Source of the DNA: Desulfarculaceae bacterium | Lineage (GTDB): Bacteria > Desulfobacterota > Desulfarculia > Desulfarculales > Desulfarculaceae | Reading direction: 5' to 3' | Length of the DNA stretch: 64,000 bases | Assembly (NCBI GenBank): GCA_021737645.1 | Contig: JAIPDO010000001.1 | Location: 105,556 to 169,555, forward strand | In this document: positions 7,123 through 16,743 of the stretch, in pieces | Layout: each line of letters opens with the position of its first letter | Position numbering within the stretch: position 1 is the stretch's first letter | Notes under the pieces: model-generated | The model's input: the letters and a program-made list of their open reading frames with translations, nothing else | What the model was told of the DNA's origin: nothing | Database searches by the model: none | Translations under genes and position numbers: made by a program

Positions 7123-9765
7123 ATGAGCCGCGCCGCCCAGCCTGATTCCGGCAACCGCCCTGGCCGCCAAGGAAATGTGTCCTCCAGTCCCCCTCGGGAC
7201 ACCCCCATGCTGCGTCAATTTTTCGAGATCAAGGAGCAGGTGCCAGACTGCATCCTCTTCTTCCGCATGGGTGACTTCTACGAGATGTTCTTCGAGGACG
7301 CGGTGGTGGCCTCCAAGGTGCTCTCCATCGCCCTGACCAGCCGCGACAAGGACCACCCGGACCCCATTCCCATGTGCGGGGTGCCTTATCGGGCGGTGGA
7401 CGCCTATTTGGCCAAGATGATCGAAGAAGGCTACAAAGTGGCGGTCTGCGACCAAGTGGAGGACCCCAAGCAGGCCAAGGGCCTGGTCAAGCGGGAGATC
7501 ACCAGGGTGGTGAGCCCCGGCATGTTCACCGACCCCAACCATCTGCCCCCCAGGGAGCACCGCTATCTGGCGGCCATTTATTTTGCCCGCGAGAGCCTGG
7601 GCCTGGCCTGCCTGGACTTGGCCAGCGGCGAGTTTTTGGCCACCACCCTGCTGCCCGGCCCGGCCCTGGCCGACGAGTTGGCCCGCCTGGAGCCCGCCGA
7701 GCTGGTGTTGGCCGAGACCCAGGCTGCCCATCCCGGCCTGGGAGATCTGGGCCCCATGGGAGCCTCCCTGCCCCGCAGCCTGATCACCGGACGCCCTCCC
7801 AGCCCGTCTCAGGCCCGCCAGACCCTGGATGGCCGACTGCCCGAGGATGAGGACGAGGCCGCCGAACCGGCTCTAGTGGCCGCGGCTTTGGCCTGGTCCG
7901 CGGTGCTCAACACCCAGCGCACCAGCCCTGAGCACATCGAGCATCTAAGCCTGTACCAGGTGTCCAGCCACCTGGTGCTGGACGCGGCGGCCCAGCGCAA
8001 CTTGGAGCTGTTCCGCTCCATCGCCGCGGGCGGGCGCAAGGGCTCGCTGTTGCACGCGGTGGACCAGACCGCCACGCCCATGGGTGGCCGCCTGCTCAAG
8101 CAGTGGCTGGCCTTCCCACTGCGCTCCCTGGAAGCCATCGAGGCCCGTCACCAGGCAGTGGAAGAGCTGGCAAGCGATCCCTTGCTCCTGGACAGTTTGC
8201 GCGCCGCCCTAAGCGAGTTGCCCGACCTGCCGCGCCTGGTGGGCCGAGCCAGCCTGGGGCAGGCCACCCCTCGGGATATGGCCGCCCTGCGCGACACCTT
8301 GCTGGCCCTGCCCGGCCTTAAGGCAATGCTGGAGCCCCTACAGTCTGCGCTGGTGGCTTCGCGCTTGCAGCAGATGGGCGGCCTGGGCGGCTTGGCCCAG
8401 CGGCTCTATGAATCCCTGACCCCCAGCCCGCCGGGCAATCTGGCCGAGGGCGGGGTCATCGCCACCGGGGTGAGCCCGGAGTTGGACGAGCAGCGCAAAC
8501 TCAAGGGCGCGGGCAAGGACTGGATCGCCAGCTTGCAGGCCGAGCTGCGCGAGTCCACGGGCATCGGCTCACTCAAGGTGGGCTTCAACAAGGTCTTCGG
8601 CTACTACATCGAAGTGACCAGGGCCCATCTGGAAAAAGCGCCCGAGAGCTTCATACGCAAGCAGACCCTGGCCAACGCAGAGCGCTATATCACTCCCGAG
8701 CTAAAGGAAAAGGAAGCCGCCGTCCTGGGTGCCGAGGAAAAGGCCCTGGAGATGGAAAAGGCCCTGTTCGAGGAGCTGCGCCAGGCCGTGGCCGCCCAGG
8801 GCCCTCCCCTGGTGGCCGCCGCCCGGGCCGTGGCCGAGGTGGACGTGTTGGCCGGGCTGGCCCGTTTGGCCCTAAGCCGCGACTACACCCGGCCGCGCAT
8901 GATTCCCTCGGGCGAGCTGGCCATAACCGCCGGGCGTCACCCGGTGGTGGAGCAGATGCTCAAAGAGGGCGAGTTCGTGCCCAACGATGTGCGCCTGGAC
9001 GACCAGGGTCAGCAGGTGCTAATCATCACCGGCCCCAACATGGCAGGCAAGTCCACCACTCTGCGTCAGGTGGCCCTCATCTGCCTGTTGGCCCAGGCCG
9101 GTTCCTTCGTACCCGCCGAGGCGGCCCAACTGCCCCTGCTGGACCGCATCTTCACCCGGGTGGGGGCCATGGACGACCTGGCCGGAGGGCGCTCCACCTT
9201 CATGGTGGAGATGACCGAGACCAGCCACATCCTGGCCCAGGCCACTCCCCGCTCACTGGTCATCTTGGACGAGGTGGGACGGGGCACCTCCACCTTTGAC
9301 GGTCTGTCCCTGGCCTGGGCCGTGGCCGAGCACCTGCACGATCTGGAAGGGGTGGGGGTCAAAACCCTGTTCGCCACCCACTACCATGAGCTTACCGAGC
9401 TTGCCGCCACCCACCCCAGGGCCAAGAACTTCAACGTGGCGGTCAAGGAATATCAAGGCTCCATCGTGTTCCTGCGCCGCCTGGCCCCCGGCGGGGTTAG
9501 CCGCTCCTACGGCCTGGCCGTGGCCCGCTTGGCCGGGCTGCCCGAGCCGGTGCTGGAGCGGGCCCGCCAAATATTGGAGCGCCTGGAGCAGGGCTCGCGC
9601 CAAGAGCCCGCCCCGCCCTCGCCTCCGGACGTCGGCGGCCAACTGGCCCTTTTCGGCAGCGGCGGCCACCCGGTGCTCAAGCGCCTGGCCGAGCTGAACC
9701 TGTCGCACCTTACGCCCCTGGAAGCCCTCAACCTGCTCAGCGAGATGCAAGGTGAGCTGGACTAG
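7123..9765 (+). CDS. mutS: DNA mismatch repair protein MutS
   Basis: 880 residues, normal for MutS. The mismatch-reading motif GDFYEMFFEDA is near residue 50, a GYYIEVT clamp motif is near 490, Walker A GPNMAGKSTT is near 637, and the Walker B region VILDEVGRGTSTFDG and FATHYHEL follow. The protein binds mismatches as a dimer and uses ATP to start strand-directed repair. The 86-bp gap after lapB shows no convincing promoter. The stop codon is overlapped by the start of the amidase gene. Confidence 0.97.
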   Translation: MSRAAQPDSGNRPGRQGNVSSSPPRDTPMLRQFFEIKEQVPDCILFFRMGDFYEMFFEDAVVASKVLSIALTSRDKDHPDPIPMCGVPYRAVDAYLAKMIEEGYKVAVCDQVEDPKQAKGLVKREITRVVSPGMFTDPNHLPPREHRYLAAIYFARESLGLACLDLASGEFLATTLLPGPALADELARLEPAELVLAETQAAHPGLGDLGPMGASLPRSLITGRPPSPSQARQTLDGRLPEDEDEAAEPALVAAALAWSAVLNTQRTSPEHIEHLSLYQVSSHLVLDAAAQRNLELFRSIAAGGRKGSLLHAVDQTATPMGGRLLKQWLAFPLRSLEAIEARHQAVEELASDPLLLDSLRAALSELPDLPRLVGRASLGQATPRDMAALRDTLLALPGLKAMLEPLQSALVASRLQQMGGLGGLAQRLYESLTPSPPGNLAEGGVIATGVSPELDEQRKLKGAGKDWIASLQAELRESTGIGSLKVGFNKVFGYYIEVTRAHLEKAPESFIRKQTLANAERYITPELKEKEAAVLGAEEKALEMEKALFEELRQAVAAQGPPLVAAARAVAEVDVLAGLARLALSRDYTRPRMIPSGELAITAGRHPVVEQMLKEGEFVPNDVRLDDQGQQVLIITGPNMAGKSTTLRQVALICLLAQAGSFVPAEAAQLPLLDRIFTRVGAMDDLAGGRSTFMVEMTETSHILAQATPRSLVILDEVGRGTSTFDGLSLAWAVAEHLHDLEGVGVKTLFATHYHELTELAATHPRAKNFNVAVKEYQGSIVFLRRLAPGGVSRSYGLAVARLAGLPEPVLERARQILERLEQGSRQEPAPPSPPDVGGQLALFGSGGHPVLKRLAELNLSHLTPLEALNLLSEMQGELD

Positions 9766-11509
9766 GGCGCTCATGATTTTGCTGGGCCTGGCCCTCATTG
9801 CCGGGCTGGCCGTAGCGGCCCCGGTGCGCGCCCAGGACTCCAAGGCCATTTACGAGCAGGCCAAGGCCGACTACCACTGGCTCATGGAGCACCCCAAGGC
9901 CCAGGAGGTTTACCAGAACTGGCAAAGCCTGGCTGATCGCTTCGCCAGGGTCTACACCGCCAGCCCCAGGGGCCCTCAATCACCGGGCGCCTTGCTGTGG
10001 ATGGGCCGCATCCACGCCCAGGCTTGGCGGCGTTTCAAGCGCGACAACGACTTCGACCAAGCGGTGGACCTGTACACGCGCCTGGTCAATCGCTTCCCGG
10101 ATTCCCGCCTGGCGGACGACGGCCAGCTTATGCTGGCCGGGCTGTTTGAAGAATCCGGCGACCCTAAAAAGGCTTATCTGGAATACCTGCGGGTAACCAT
10201 GAACTATCCGCAGGGCGATATGGCCTCCCGCGCCAAAGAACGCCTGGACGTCTTGGAAGACAAACTGGCCAACCAGCAGCGGGAGCGAGCCAAAAGCAAA
10301 CCATCAGCCAAGCTTCCAGCCAAGCCTCAGGCCCAGTCTCCAGCCAAAACACCCCCACCCAGCGGCAAGACGGCCGCCGACGCCCTGGCCACGGTCAAAG
10401 GCCTCAGGCACTGGTCCACCCCCTCTTACACCCGGGTGGTCATCGGCCTGGAGCGGCCGGTGCCCTACAACAGCGCCCTACTCAAACAAGACCCCGACCA
10501 CCACAAGCCCCGCCGCCTCTACCTGGACCTAAAGGGCGCCAGCCTGCCCCAGGGCTTTGACGACAAGGTGCCCATCGGCGACGGCCTATTGCGGGCCGCC
10601 AGAGCCGGTCAGTACAACCCGGACACGGTGCGCCTGGTTTTGGACATCAAGCACCTGGCCAGCTACAAGGTCTTCACTTTAAACGACCCTTTCCGGGTGG
10701 TGATCGACTGCTTCGGTCAGCAGCCCAAGGCCAAGGCCCACGCCCGTCAGGCCAAGCGGGAACGCCGCGTGCCACGAGGCAAGGCCGGCGAAAAACCTCC
10801 CGAGCTAAGCCTGGCCGCAGCCCTGGGCCTGGGGGTCAAGCGGGTGGTGATCGACCCTGGCCACGGCGGCAAAGACCCCGGCGCCCAATACAAGGGCACC
10901 CAGGAGAAGATGTTGGTGCTGGACATCGCCCGGCGGGTGGCGGTCAAGCTGCGCAAGCTGTTGGGGGCTCAGGTGCTCTTGACCCGCAATAGCGACACCT
11001 ACCTGGACCTGGAGGAGCGCACCGCCTTCGCCAACACCAAGGACGCCGACATCTTCGTGTCCATCCACGCCAACGCGGCGGCCAGCCACCGCCTCAACGG
11101 GGTTGAAACCTATTTCTTGAACCTGGCCTCGGACGAGGAGTCCATGCGAGTGGCGGCTCGGGAAAACGCCACTACCACCCGCTCCATCAGCGACCTCCAG
11201 GTCATCCTCAACGACCTGATGCTCAACTCCAAGATCAACGAGTCCAACCGCCTGGCCCGTTCGGTGCAAAGCTCGCTGCTAAAAAGCACCCGGAAAAAGG
11301 CCAAGGTAAACGATCTGGAAGTCAAACAAGCGCCTTTCTATGTGCTCATCGGCGCGCGCATGCCCGCGGTGCTTGTGGAGGTGGGCTTCATCACCAACCC
11401 CACGGAGCACCGCCTGCTTAGAAGCAACTCCTACCGCGACGCGGTGGCCCAGGGCATCGCCGAGGGCGTCGCCCGCTACGCCAAGCAGCTTAAGCGGGCC
11501 GAGGGCTAG
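9752..11509 (+). CDS. amiC: N-acetylmuramoyl-L-alanine amidase with AMIN domain
   Basis: 585 residues from GTG 9752, which overlaps mutS by 14 bases. This start gives a proper signal peptide (MSWTRALMILLGLALIAGL... cut near APVRA-QD). ATG 9773 would lack the positive n-region. Residues about 30-160 look TPR-like, then comes an Ala/Pro/Lys linker, an AMIN targeting domain (about 205-330) and an Amidase_3 catalytic domain starting at VVIDPGHGGKDPGA (about 365). The zinc enzyme cleaves stem peptides from peptidoglycan in the periplasm, mainly at division. The symbol is by family, not proven orthology. Confidence 0.9.
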   Translation: MSWTRALMILLGLALIAGLAVAAPVRAQDSKAIYEQAKADYHWLMEHPKAQEVYQNWQSLADRFARVYTASPRGPQSPGALLWMGRIHAQAWRRFKRDNDFDQAVDLYTRLVNRFPDSRLADDGQLMLAGLFEESGDPKKAYLEYLRVTMNYPQGDMASRAKERLDVLEDKLANQQRERAKSKPSAKLPAKPQAQSPAKTPPPSGKTAADALATVKGLRHWSTPSYTRVVIGLERPVPYNSALLKQDPDHHKPRRLYLDLKGASLPQGFDDKVPIGDGLLRAARAGQYNPDTVRLVLDIKHLASYKVFTLNDPFRVVIDCFGQQPKAKAHARQAKRERRVPRGKAGEKPPELSLAAALGLGVKRVVIDPGHGGKDPGAQYKGTQEKMLVLDIARRVAVKLRKLLGAQVLLTRNSDTYLDLEERTAFANTKDADIFVSIHANAAASHRLNGVETYFLNLASDEESMRVAARENATTTRSISDLQVILNDLMLNSKINESNRLARSVQSSLLKSTRKKAKVNDLEVKQAPFYVLIGARMPAVLVEVGFITNPTEHRLLRSNSYRDAVAQGIAEGVARYAKQLKRAEG

Positions 11510-11510
11510 C

Positions 11511-11546
11511 CCAAAAAAAACAAACGCCGCCCCGAAGGAGCGGCGT
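11511..11546 (-). terminator. Rho-independent terminator of the corC-lnt-prfB operon
   Basis: The hairpin ACGCCGC/GCGGCGT (11524-11530 with 11540-11546) is followed on the minus strand by a T-rich run broken once (forward strand A at 11513-11520 and 11522-11524). It lies between the convergent ends of the amidase gene and prfB. Confidence 0.85.
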
Positions 11547-11570
11547 CAGGTGAATAGCGGAAGCGGGGCT

Positions 11571-12669
11571 CTACTGGGAGCGCCAGAGCAGGTAGCCCTG
11601 CACGAAATCTTCCAGGTCACCGTCCAACACCGCGTCCACGTTGCCCATCTCCACCCCGGTGCGATGGTCCTTGACCAGACGATAGGGAGCCAGGACGTAG
11701 GAACGAATCTGGCTGCCCCAGCCTATGTCCTGTTTGCTGTCGTAGGCTTCCTGCTTTTCGGCCTGGCGCTTGGCCAGCTCCAACTCATACAGACGGGCCT
11801 TGAGCACCTTCATGGCCAGGTCGCGGTTGCGATGCTGGCTTTTCTCGTTTTGGCATTGCACCACCGTGCCGGTGGGCTGGTGGGTGATGCGCACCGCCGA
11901 GGAAGTCTTGTTCACGTGCTGGCCGCCCGCCCCGGAGGCTCGGTAGGTGTCGATGCGCAGGTCGTTTTCATTGATCTCGATCTCGATGTCCTCGTCCACC
12001 TGGGGCGAGACCGACACCGAGGCAAAGGCGGTGTGGCGGCGGTGGGAGGCGTCAAAGGGGCTGATACGCACCAGGCGATGGATACCCGCTTCGCCCTTCA
12101 TCAGGCCGTAGGCCTGGTTTCCGTTGACCTCCATGGTCACGCTTTTGATGCCCGCCTCGTCGCCGTCCTGCAGGTCCACCATCTTGACTTCAAAGCCCTG
12201 GCGCTCGGCGAAGCGGGTGTAGAGCCTGAGCAGCATCTCGGCCCAGTCCTGGGCGTCGGTGCCCCCGGCCCCGGCGTTTATGGCCAAAATGGCCGAGCGG
12301 TGGTCGTCGGGTTCGCCCAGCAGGCGCTTGGACTCCAGGCGGGCCACCCCGCGCTCCAACTCCTTCAGACCGGATTCCGCCTCTTTGGCCGCGGCCTTGT
12401 CCTGCTCCTCCTGGCTCAGTTCCAGCATCACCTCGGCGTCCTCGGCCTGGCCGGTCAGCGCGTCCAGAGACTCCAGGGTCTCGGTAAGTCCGGAGCGCTC
12501 CTGCATTACCTCCTTGGCCGCTTCCTGATCGTCCCAAAAGCCATCCTTGGCCATGAGCTTGTCCAACTCGGCCAAGCGGGCCTTTTTGGCGACAGGGTCA
12601 AAGATACTCCCGAAGCAGGTTCAGGCGGGCGTTGAGGTCGTCCAGTTTACCCTTGATTTCCTCGTACAT
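11571..12669 (-). CDS. prfB: Peptide chain release factor 2, programmed +1 frameshift
   Basis: RF2 is read in two frames. Translation starts at ATG 12669 (MYEEIKGKLDDL...), reaches an in-frame TGA as codon 24 (12600-12598), and continues in the +1 frame as DPVAKKARLAELDKL for another 342 codons. The product is about 365 residues. The SPF tripeptide (RISPFDAS), which recognises UGA, and the catalytic GAGGQHVNK loop are present. RF2 releases peptides at UGA and UAA. The start lies three bases after the lnt stop, so it is translationally coupled. A single-frame call would give a false N-terminus near 12575. Confidence 0.96.
12597..12611 (-). promoter_or_regulatory. RF2 autoregulatory frameshift site
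   Basis: On the minus strand GGGAG (12611-12607), TAT, the slippery CTT (12603-12601), then TGA C. This is the known arrangement: an internal Shine-Dalgarno three bases before CTT-TGA. Low RF2 slows termination at TGA and favours the shift to GAC, so RF2 controls its own synthesis. Confidence 0.95.
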
Positions 12670-12671
12670 GG

Positions 12672-14240
12672 CTATACCTCTCGTTTGCGCTCTCGCCAGA
12701 GCACCCAGAATATGAACAGCGCGGTGACTCCCAGGGCTCCCGGCCCGGCGATCTCGCCGTGGCGCAGGTAAAAAGTATCTTCATTCATCAGCGGCAACTC
12801 GGCGCCGGCCACTGCGGGCGTGAACAGGCCGGTGGCCTTGACCACCTTGCCGCTGGGCAGCACAAAACCCGACACGCCGGTGTTGGCCGCGCGGGCGCAG
12901 GCCAGACGGTTTTCCACCGCCCGGAAACGCAAGTGGGTCATATGTTGATAAGGCGCGCTGGTGCGCCCGAACCAGGCGTCGTTGGTCTGGTTAACCAACA
13001 GCCTGGCCCCGGACAGGCGCATGGCCCGGGCCAGCTCGGGGAAGATTGACTCATAACAAATAAGAGGCCCCACCGCAATCGAACCCGCCTGGAGCGTCTT
13101 GCCCGGTTGGCCCACGGCGAAGTCCACGCCGATCTGGGCCACGGCCCGAACGAAAAACAACAACTGGCTCCAGGGCACGTATTCGCCGAAGGGCACTAAG
13201 TGCACCTTGTCGTAAAATCCAGATGCCTGGCCGTCCGGCCCAACCATCCAGGCCCGGTTGGTCACCTTGTACTTGCCACCCACTTCCACCGCGCCCAGGG
13301 AGCCCAGCATGATGTAGGCGTCCAGTTGCTTGGCCAGCTTGAGCACCGGCAGGCTGGCGCGGGCATCGCTCATGAAATAAAACGGCGCGGCCGATTCGGG
13401 CCATATTACCAGCCACGGCCGCTGGGGCACCCTCTGCGCCTCGCGCTGGGTGGCCTTGATGTGACGTTCCATCACCACCGGCCGCAGGGCCTTTTGCCAC
13501 AGCATGGGCAGGGACACGTCGCCCTGCACCACGCTCACCGCCATGGTGGGCGCTGCCTTGGCGGCGGCTCGCACCTGGTCCAAGCGTCCGGCTCCCCACC
13601 ACCAGCCGCCCACCACCAGGCACAGGCCCAAGGCCAGGGCCGCCACCCGCCGCCACAGGGGCGCGGCGCCATAGGGAGCGCGCACCGCCTCGGCTATCAG
13701 GGCGTTCACCAACACAATCAGCAGCGAAAGTCCGGTGGTGCTCCAAAGCTCGGCGCTCTGCATCAGAGGCAGGCTGCCGTCCAAGCCCATGGCCAGGGGC
13801 AGCCAGGGCACCCCGGTGAAGGCCCAGGAGCGCACCCACTCCAGCCCGGCCCAGGCCAGGGGGGCCATCAAAAGAGGGTTGACCCCTCCCCGGCTCCCAA
13901 AGCTGACCAGGCAGCAGAAAATGCCCAGATACGAACCCAGGTAAAACGCAAAAAGAAACAAGGCCAGCCCGGCCATAACCCAGTTCAAGCCGCCGTACTG
14001 GGTCATGACCACCAGGATCCAATACATGAGCCCGGTGAACAGGGCCAAGCCACCCAGCCAGCCGGCGATCAGGGCGCGGCGGGGACTCAGGCGGCCGGCC
14101 AGCAGGATGAAGGGGATCACTCCCACCAGGCACAGGGGCCACCAATCCAGGGGAGGAAAGGCGGTGGCCAACAGCCCCCCCGCCAACACGGCCATGAGGG
14201 CGGCGCCCCATCCGGGACGCCAACGGGCGAGAAGGGCCAC
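12672..14240 (-). CDS. lnt: Apolipoprotein N-acyltransferase
   Basis: 522 residues: about seven N-terminal membrane helices (residues 10-210), then a periplasmic carbon-nitrogen hydrolase domain. The catalytic triad is visible as WPESAAPF (Glu), YDKVHLVPFGEYVP (Lys) and ICYESIFPE (Cys). A final helix near the C-terminus (GALGVTALFIFWVL) completes the Lnt topology. It N-acylates the lipoprotein cysteine in the last maturation step. It follows corC as in many Gram-negatives. The GTG start at 14240 lies six bases after the corC stop. Confidence 0.95.
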   Translation of the reverse strand: MALLARWRPGWGAALMAVLAGGLLATAFPPLDWWPLCLVGVIPFILLAGRLSPRRALIAGWLGGLALFTGLMYWILVVMTQYGGLNWVMAGLALFLFAFYLGSYLGIFCCLVSFGSRGGVNPLLMAPLAWAGLEWVRSWAFTGVPWLPLAMGLDGSLPLMQSAELWSTTGLSLLIVLVNALIAEAVRAPYGAAPLWRRVAALALGLCLVVGGWWWGAGRLDQVRAAAKAAPTMAVSVVQGDVSLPMLWQKALRPVVMERHIKATQREAQRVPQRPWLVIWPESAAPFYFMSDARASLPVLKLAKQLDAYIMLGSLGAVEVGGKYKVTNRAWMVGPDGQASGFYDKVHLVPFGEYVPWSQLLFFVRAVAQIGVDFAVGQPGKTLQAGSIAVGPLICYESIFPELARAMRLSGARLLVNQTNDAWFGRTSAPYQHMTHLRFRAVENRLACARAANTGVSGFVLPSGKVVKATGLFTPAVAGAELPLMNEDTFYLRHGEIAGPGALGVTALFIFWVLWRERKREV

Positions 14241-14246
14241 TTGGAT

Positions 14247-15119
14247 TCAGTCTCCGCTGTTTGGCGAGGTGTGTGTGGAGTTGTGATAGACCTGCACCTG
14301 GGTGACCCGGCGCTCGTCGGCCCCGACCACCACAAGGCGCAGGGTGCCGTAGGTCACCTCCTCCTGGCTGCGGGGGACCCGGCCCAACAAGGTGGTGATG
14401 AAGCCGCCCACCGTTTCGAAGCGCCCCTCGGGCAACTCCTCGGGCAGTTCTATCTCCAGATGCTCGGCCAGTTTCTCCACTTCCAGGCGGCCATCGACCA
14501 ACAGCGACCCGTCGGCCTGCTCCATTAACTGAGGCTCTTCCTGGTCGTATTCGTCGATGATCTCACCCACGATCTCTTCCAAGACGTCCTCGATGGTCAC
14601 GATACCGGCGGTGCCGCCATACTCGTCGACCACGATGGCCAAATGCACCCGTTTACGCTTGAAGTCGCTGAAGAGCTGATCCACAGGTTTGGACTCGGGA
14701 ACAAAGAAAGGGGGCCTGCAAATCTTGGCCGGATCAATTTCCTGTCCGGTCTTGCCCCAATGGGGCAACAGATCCTTGGCGTGCACCACCCCGATGATGT
14801 GATCCAGATCCTCATCGGTGATGGGCAGGCGGGAATGGCCCGAGTCCACGATTACCTGCACCATTTCTTCCAGGCTGGCCGTGGTGGACACGGTGGCCAT
14901 TTCGGTGCGCGGCACCATGATCTGGCCGGTGGTGGTTTCGTCCAAGTCAAGGACCGCCTCGATCATGCGGCCCTCATTGGCGGTAATCAGCCCTTTGGCC
15001 TCACCTTCATCCACCAGACCGTGGATCTCACGCTCGAGATCCTCGGAGGTGTTGGCGGGGGTAACGCCCAGGGCTAGCTTTAATCGCTGGAGAAAGCCTC
15101 GTCGCGGCTCGGGTTCCAC
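14247..15119 (-). CDS. corC: CBS-pair and CorC_HlyC domain protein
   Basis: 290 residues without membrane helices. Two CBS motifs cover about residues 65-185 ([53 protein letters not shown]). A C-terminal CorC_HlyC domain covers about 205-285. The family is tied to magnesium/cobalt efflux or membrane protection, though the mechanism is unsettled. The corC-lnt pairing is classic (ybeX-lnt in E. coli). The start is GTG 15119 with a weak GGATGG ribosome site. Confidence 0.9.
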   Translation of the reverse strand: MEPEPRRGFLQRLKLALGVTPANTSEDLEREIHGLVDEGEAKGLITANEGRMIEAVLDLDETTTGQIMVPRTEMATVSTTASLEEMVQVIVDSGHSRLPITDEDLDHIIGVVHAKDLLPHWGKTGQEIDPAKICRPPFFVPESKPVDQLFSDFKRKRVHLAIVVDEYGGTAGIVTIEDVLEEIVGEIIDEYDQEEPQLMEQADGSLLVDGRLEVEKLAEHLEIELPEELPEGRFETVGGFITTLLGRVPRSQEEVTYGTLRLVVVGADERRVTQVQVYHNSTHTSPNSGD

Positions 15120-15173
15120 CTTTTATCCATCCAGACAAAGATGCCGTAGTGATCTACTGCGGGTCGTGATAAA

Positions 15174-15201
15174 TTTATCGTAAATGACCCTGCGGGGTCA
15201 A
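15174..15201 (-). promoter_or_regulatory. Probable promoter for corC-lnt-prfB, overlapping a small hairpin
   Basis: Minus strand TTGACC (15201-15196), 16 bp, GATAAA (15179-15174). The -35 overlaps an inverted repeat TGACCC/GGGTCA (15185-15200) lying just after mqnD. That repeat could be a weak terminator of the upstream genes. The 89-bp gap contains nothing else recognisable. Confidence 0.4.
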
Positions 15202-15208
15202 AAATTTT

Positions 15209-16048
15209 CTATCCACCCAACAAACCATGGGCAGCCTCGGGCAACAACCCTATCTCGCGCCCACGAGCCAAAAGCTCCTCAACCGCCGCCAGGCCTTCGT
15301 CGCCCAGATCCCGGCTGAAGGCATTAACATACAGCCCTATGTGCCGGGACACCACCGCCTGCTTCATTTCTTGGGCATGGGCCAAGACAAACTCCTGGGA
15401 TGCGCGGGGTTCGGCCTGGGCATGGGCCACGCTGGCAGCCAGAATGTCCTGCAACTCGCGGGCGGCCGGGGCCCCCAAATCCCTGCGTACGGCGATGCAG
15501 CCCAGGGGTATGGGCAGGCCGCTGTCCTGCTCCCACCAAGCCCCCAGATCCACCGGAGCCTCCAGGCCGTGGCCGGCAAAAGTGAAGCGCCCTTCGTGAA
15601 TGATCAGCCCGGCCTCGAACTCCCCTGCCGCCACGGCGGGCATTATCTGGTCGAACACCAGGGCCTGGGCCTGGGGCTCATGGCCCAGATAGAGGCTGAG
15701 CAGCATGAAAGCGGTGGTGTTGAAGCCGGGCACGGCCACGGTCACCGAACCCAAGCGCTCCAGGTCGAAGCCTGGGCGGCACACCACCAGCGGCCCACAG
15801 CCCCGGCCCAGGGCGGCCCCGGCGCTCAGCAGGCCGTAGCGGTCCAGGCAGCGGCCCAGGGCGGTAAAGCTGAGCTTGGTCATCTCCAACTCACCGGCCA
15901 GGGCCAAGCGGTTCAACTCCTCCACATCGGCCATGTGGGGGCGCAGATTCCAGCCGTGGGTGTCCACCAGGCCGTGCAGGGCCGCGTAAAAAGCAAAGGT
16001 GTCGTTGGGGCAAGGTGAAAGCCCGAAGCTGATCTCGCGAGGGCTCAC
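15209..16048 (-). CDS. mqnD: 1,4-dihydroxy-6-naphthoate synthase (futalosine pathway)
   Basis: 279 residues of periplasmic-binding-protein-like fold. The N-terminal GLSPCPNDTFAFYAALHG is diagnostic of MqnD, with TKLSFTALGR and IHEGRFTFAGHGL further on. It converts cyclic dehypoxanthine futalosine to 1,4-dihydroxy-6-naphthoate in menaquinone synthesis. The GTG start overlaps the stop of mqnB by four bases, so both steps are coupled. mqnA, mqnC and mqnE are not in the window. Confidence 0.94.
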   Translation of the reverse strand: MSPREISFGLSPCPNDTFAFYAALHGLVDTHGWNLRPHMADVEELNRLALAGELEMTKLSFTALGRCLDRYGLLSAGAALGRGCGPLVVCRPGFDLERLGSVTVAVPGFNTTAFMLLSLYLGHEPQAQALVFDQIMPAVAAGEFEAGLIIHEGRFTFAGHGLEAPVDLGAWWEQDSGLPIPLGCIAVRRDLGAPAARELQDILAASVAHAQAEPRASQEFVLAHAQEMKQAVVSRHIGLYVNAFSRDLGDEGLAAVEELLARGREIGLLPEAAHGLLGG

Positions 16049-16743
16049 GCGCTTTGATCCAAGGCCAGGAAGGCCCGTTCCGCCGACCCGGCCCCGGCTG
16101 CCACATCCAACTCACGCAGCCCGGCGGGGTTGCTCACCCCCCGGATGGCCGCGAAGGGCTTGGCATACCAGCGGGCCACCAGGCCCACGGCCGCGCTTTC
16201 CATTTCTTCCATGATCGCGCCCCAGCGCCCGGCCACCGCCTGAGCAGTCTGGGCGTCGCCGCTGATGCGCCCCACGGTGGCAAAGGCTCCCAGGGTGATG
16301 CCGGGGTTGGCCCGGAGGACAAGCTCATTCAGGCCAGGGTCGCAGGGTATGCGGTTGTAAAGCGGCAGGCCCGAACTGCGCCCGGCCAGGGCAATGTCCA
16401 CCTCGTCCAGGCCTTGCAGTTTATCGCCGCTCTGCACACCCATATCGGCCAACACCACCTCGGAGGCCAGTGCCGCCTGGCCGGTTTGCAAGCCGCTACC
16501 CGCATAGGCCCCGGCACAGCCCAGGTTGAACACCGCGCTGATGGCGGGCTCCGCCTCCAGGGCGGCGGTGGTTGCCTGGGCCGCGCTCACCTGGCCGATG
16601 CCGGTGAGCAGCAAGAGCACCTCATGCCCGGCCAGCGAGCCCCGCCAGCAGGGCCGCCGCCCCACCTCGCGGCCTGGCTCCAGGCGCGCGGTGAGCAGCT
16701 TTGCCTCGGGGAACATGGCCACGGTCACCAACCACATACTCAT
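16045..16743 (-). CDS. mqnB: Futalosine hydrolase
   Basis: 232 residues from ATG 16743, which overlaps the TetR stop as TGATG. A longer in-frame TTG at 16749 is less likely. The fold is nucleoside phosphorylase/hydrolase: LLTGIGQVSAAQATTAAL, VFNLGCAGAYAGSGL and the late MEEMESAAVGLVARWYAKP, where Met-Glu contact the ribose. MqnB releases hypoxanthine from futalosine. Adjacency to mqnD separates it from MTA/SAH nucleosidases of the same fold. Confidence 0.92.
   Translation of the reverse strand: MSMWLVTVAMFPEAKLLTARLEPGREVGRRPCWRGSLAGHEVLLLLTGIGQVSAAQATTAALEAEPAISAVFNLGCAGAYAGSGLQTGQAALASEVVLADMGVQSGDKLQGLDEVDIALAGRSSGLPLYNRIPCDPGLNELVLRANPGITLGAFATVGRISGDAQTAQAVAGRWGAIMEEMESAAVGLVARWYAKPFAAIRGVSNPAGLRELDVAAGAGSAERAFLALDQSA

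Noticed and set aside
12575..12669. prfB as a pseudogene because of the in-frame TGA
   Set aside because: The TGA is part of the conserved programmed frameshift signal and the downstream frame is intact.
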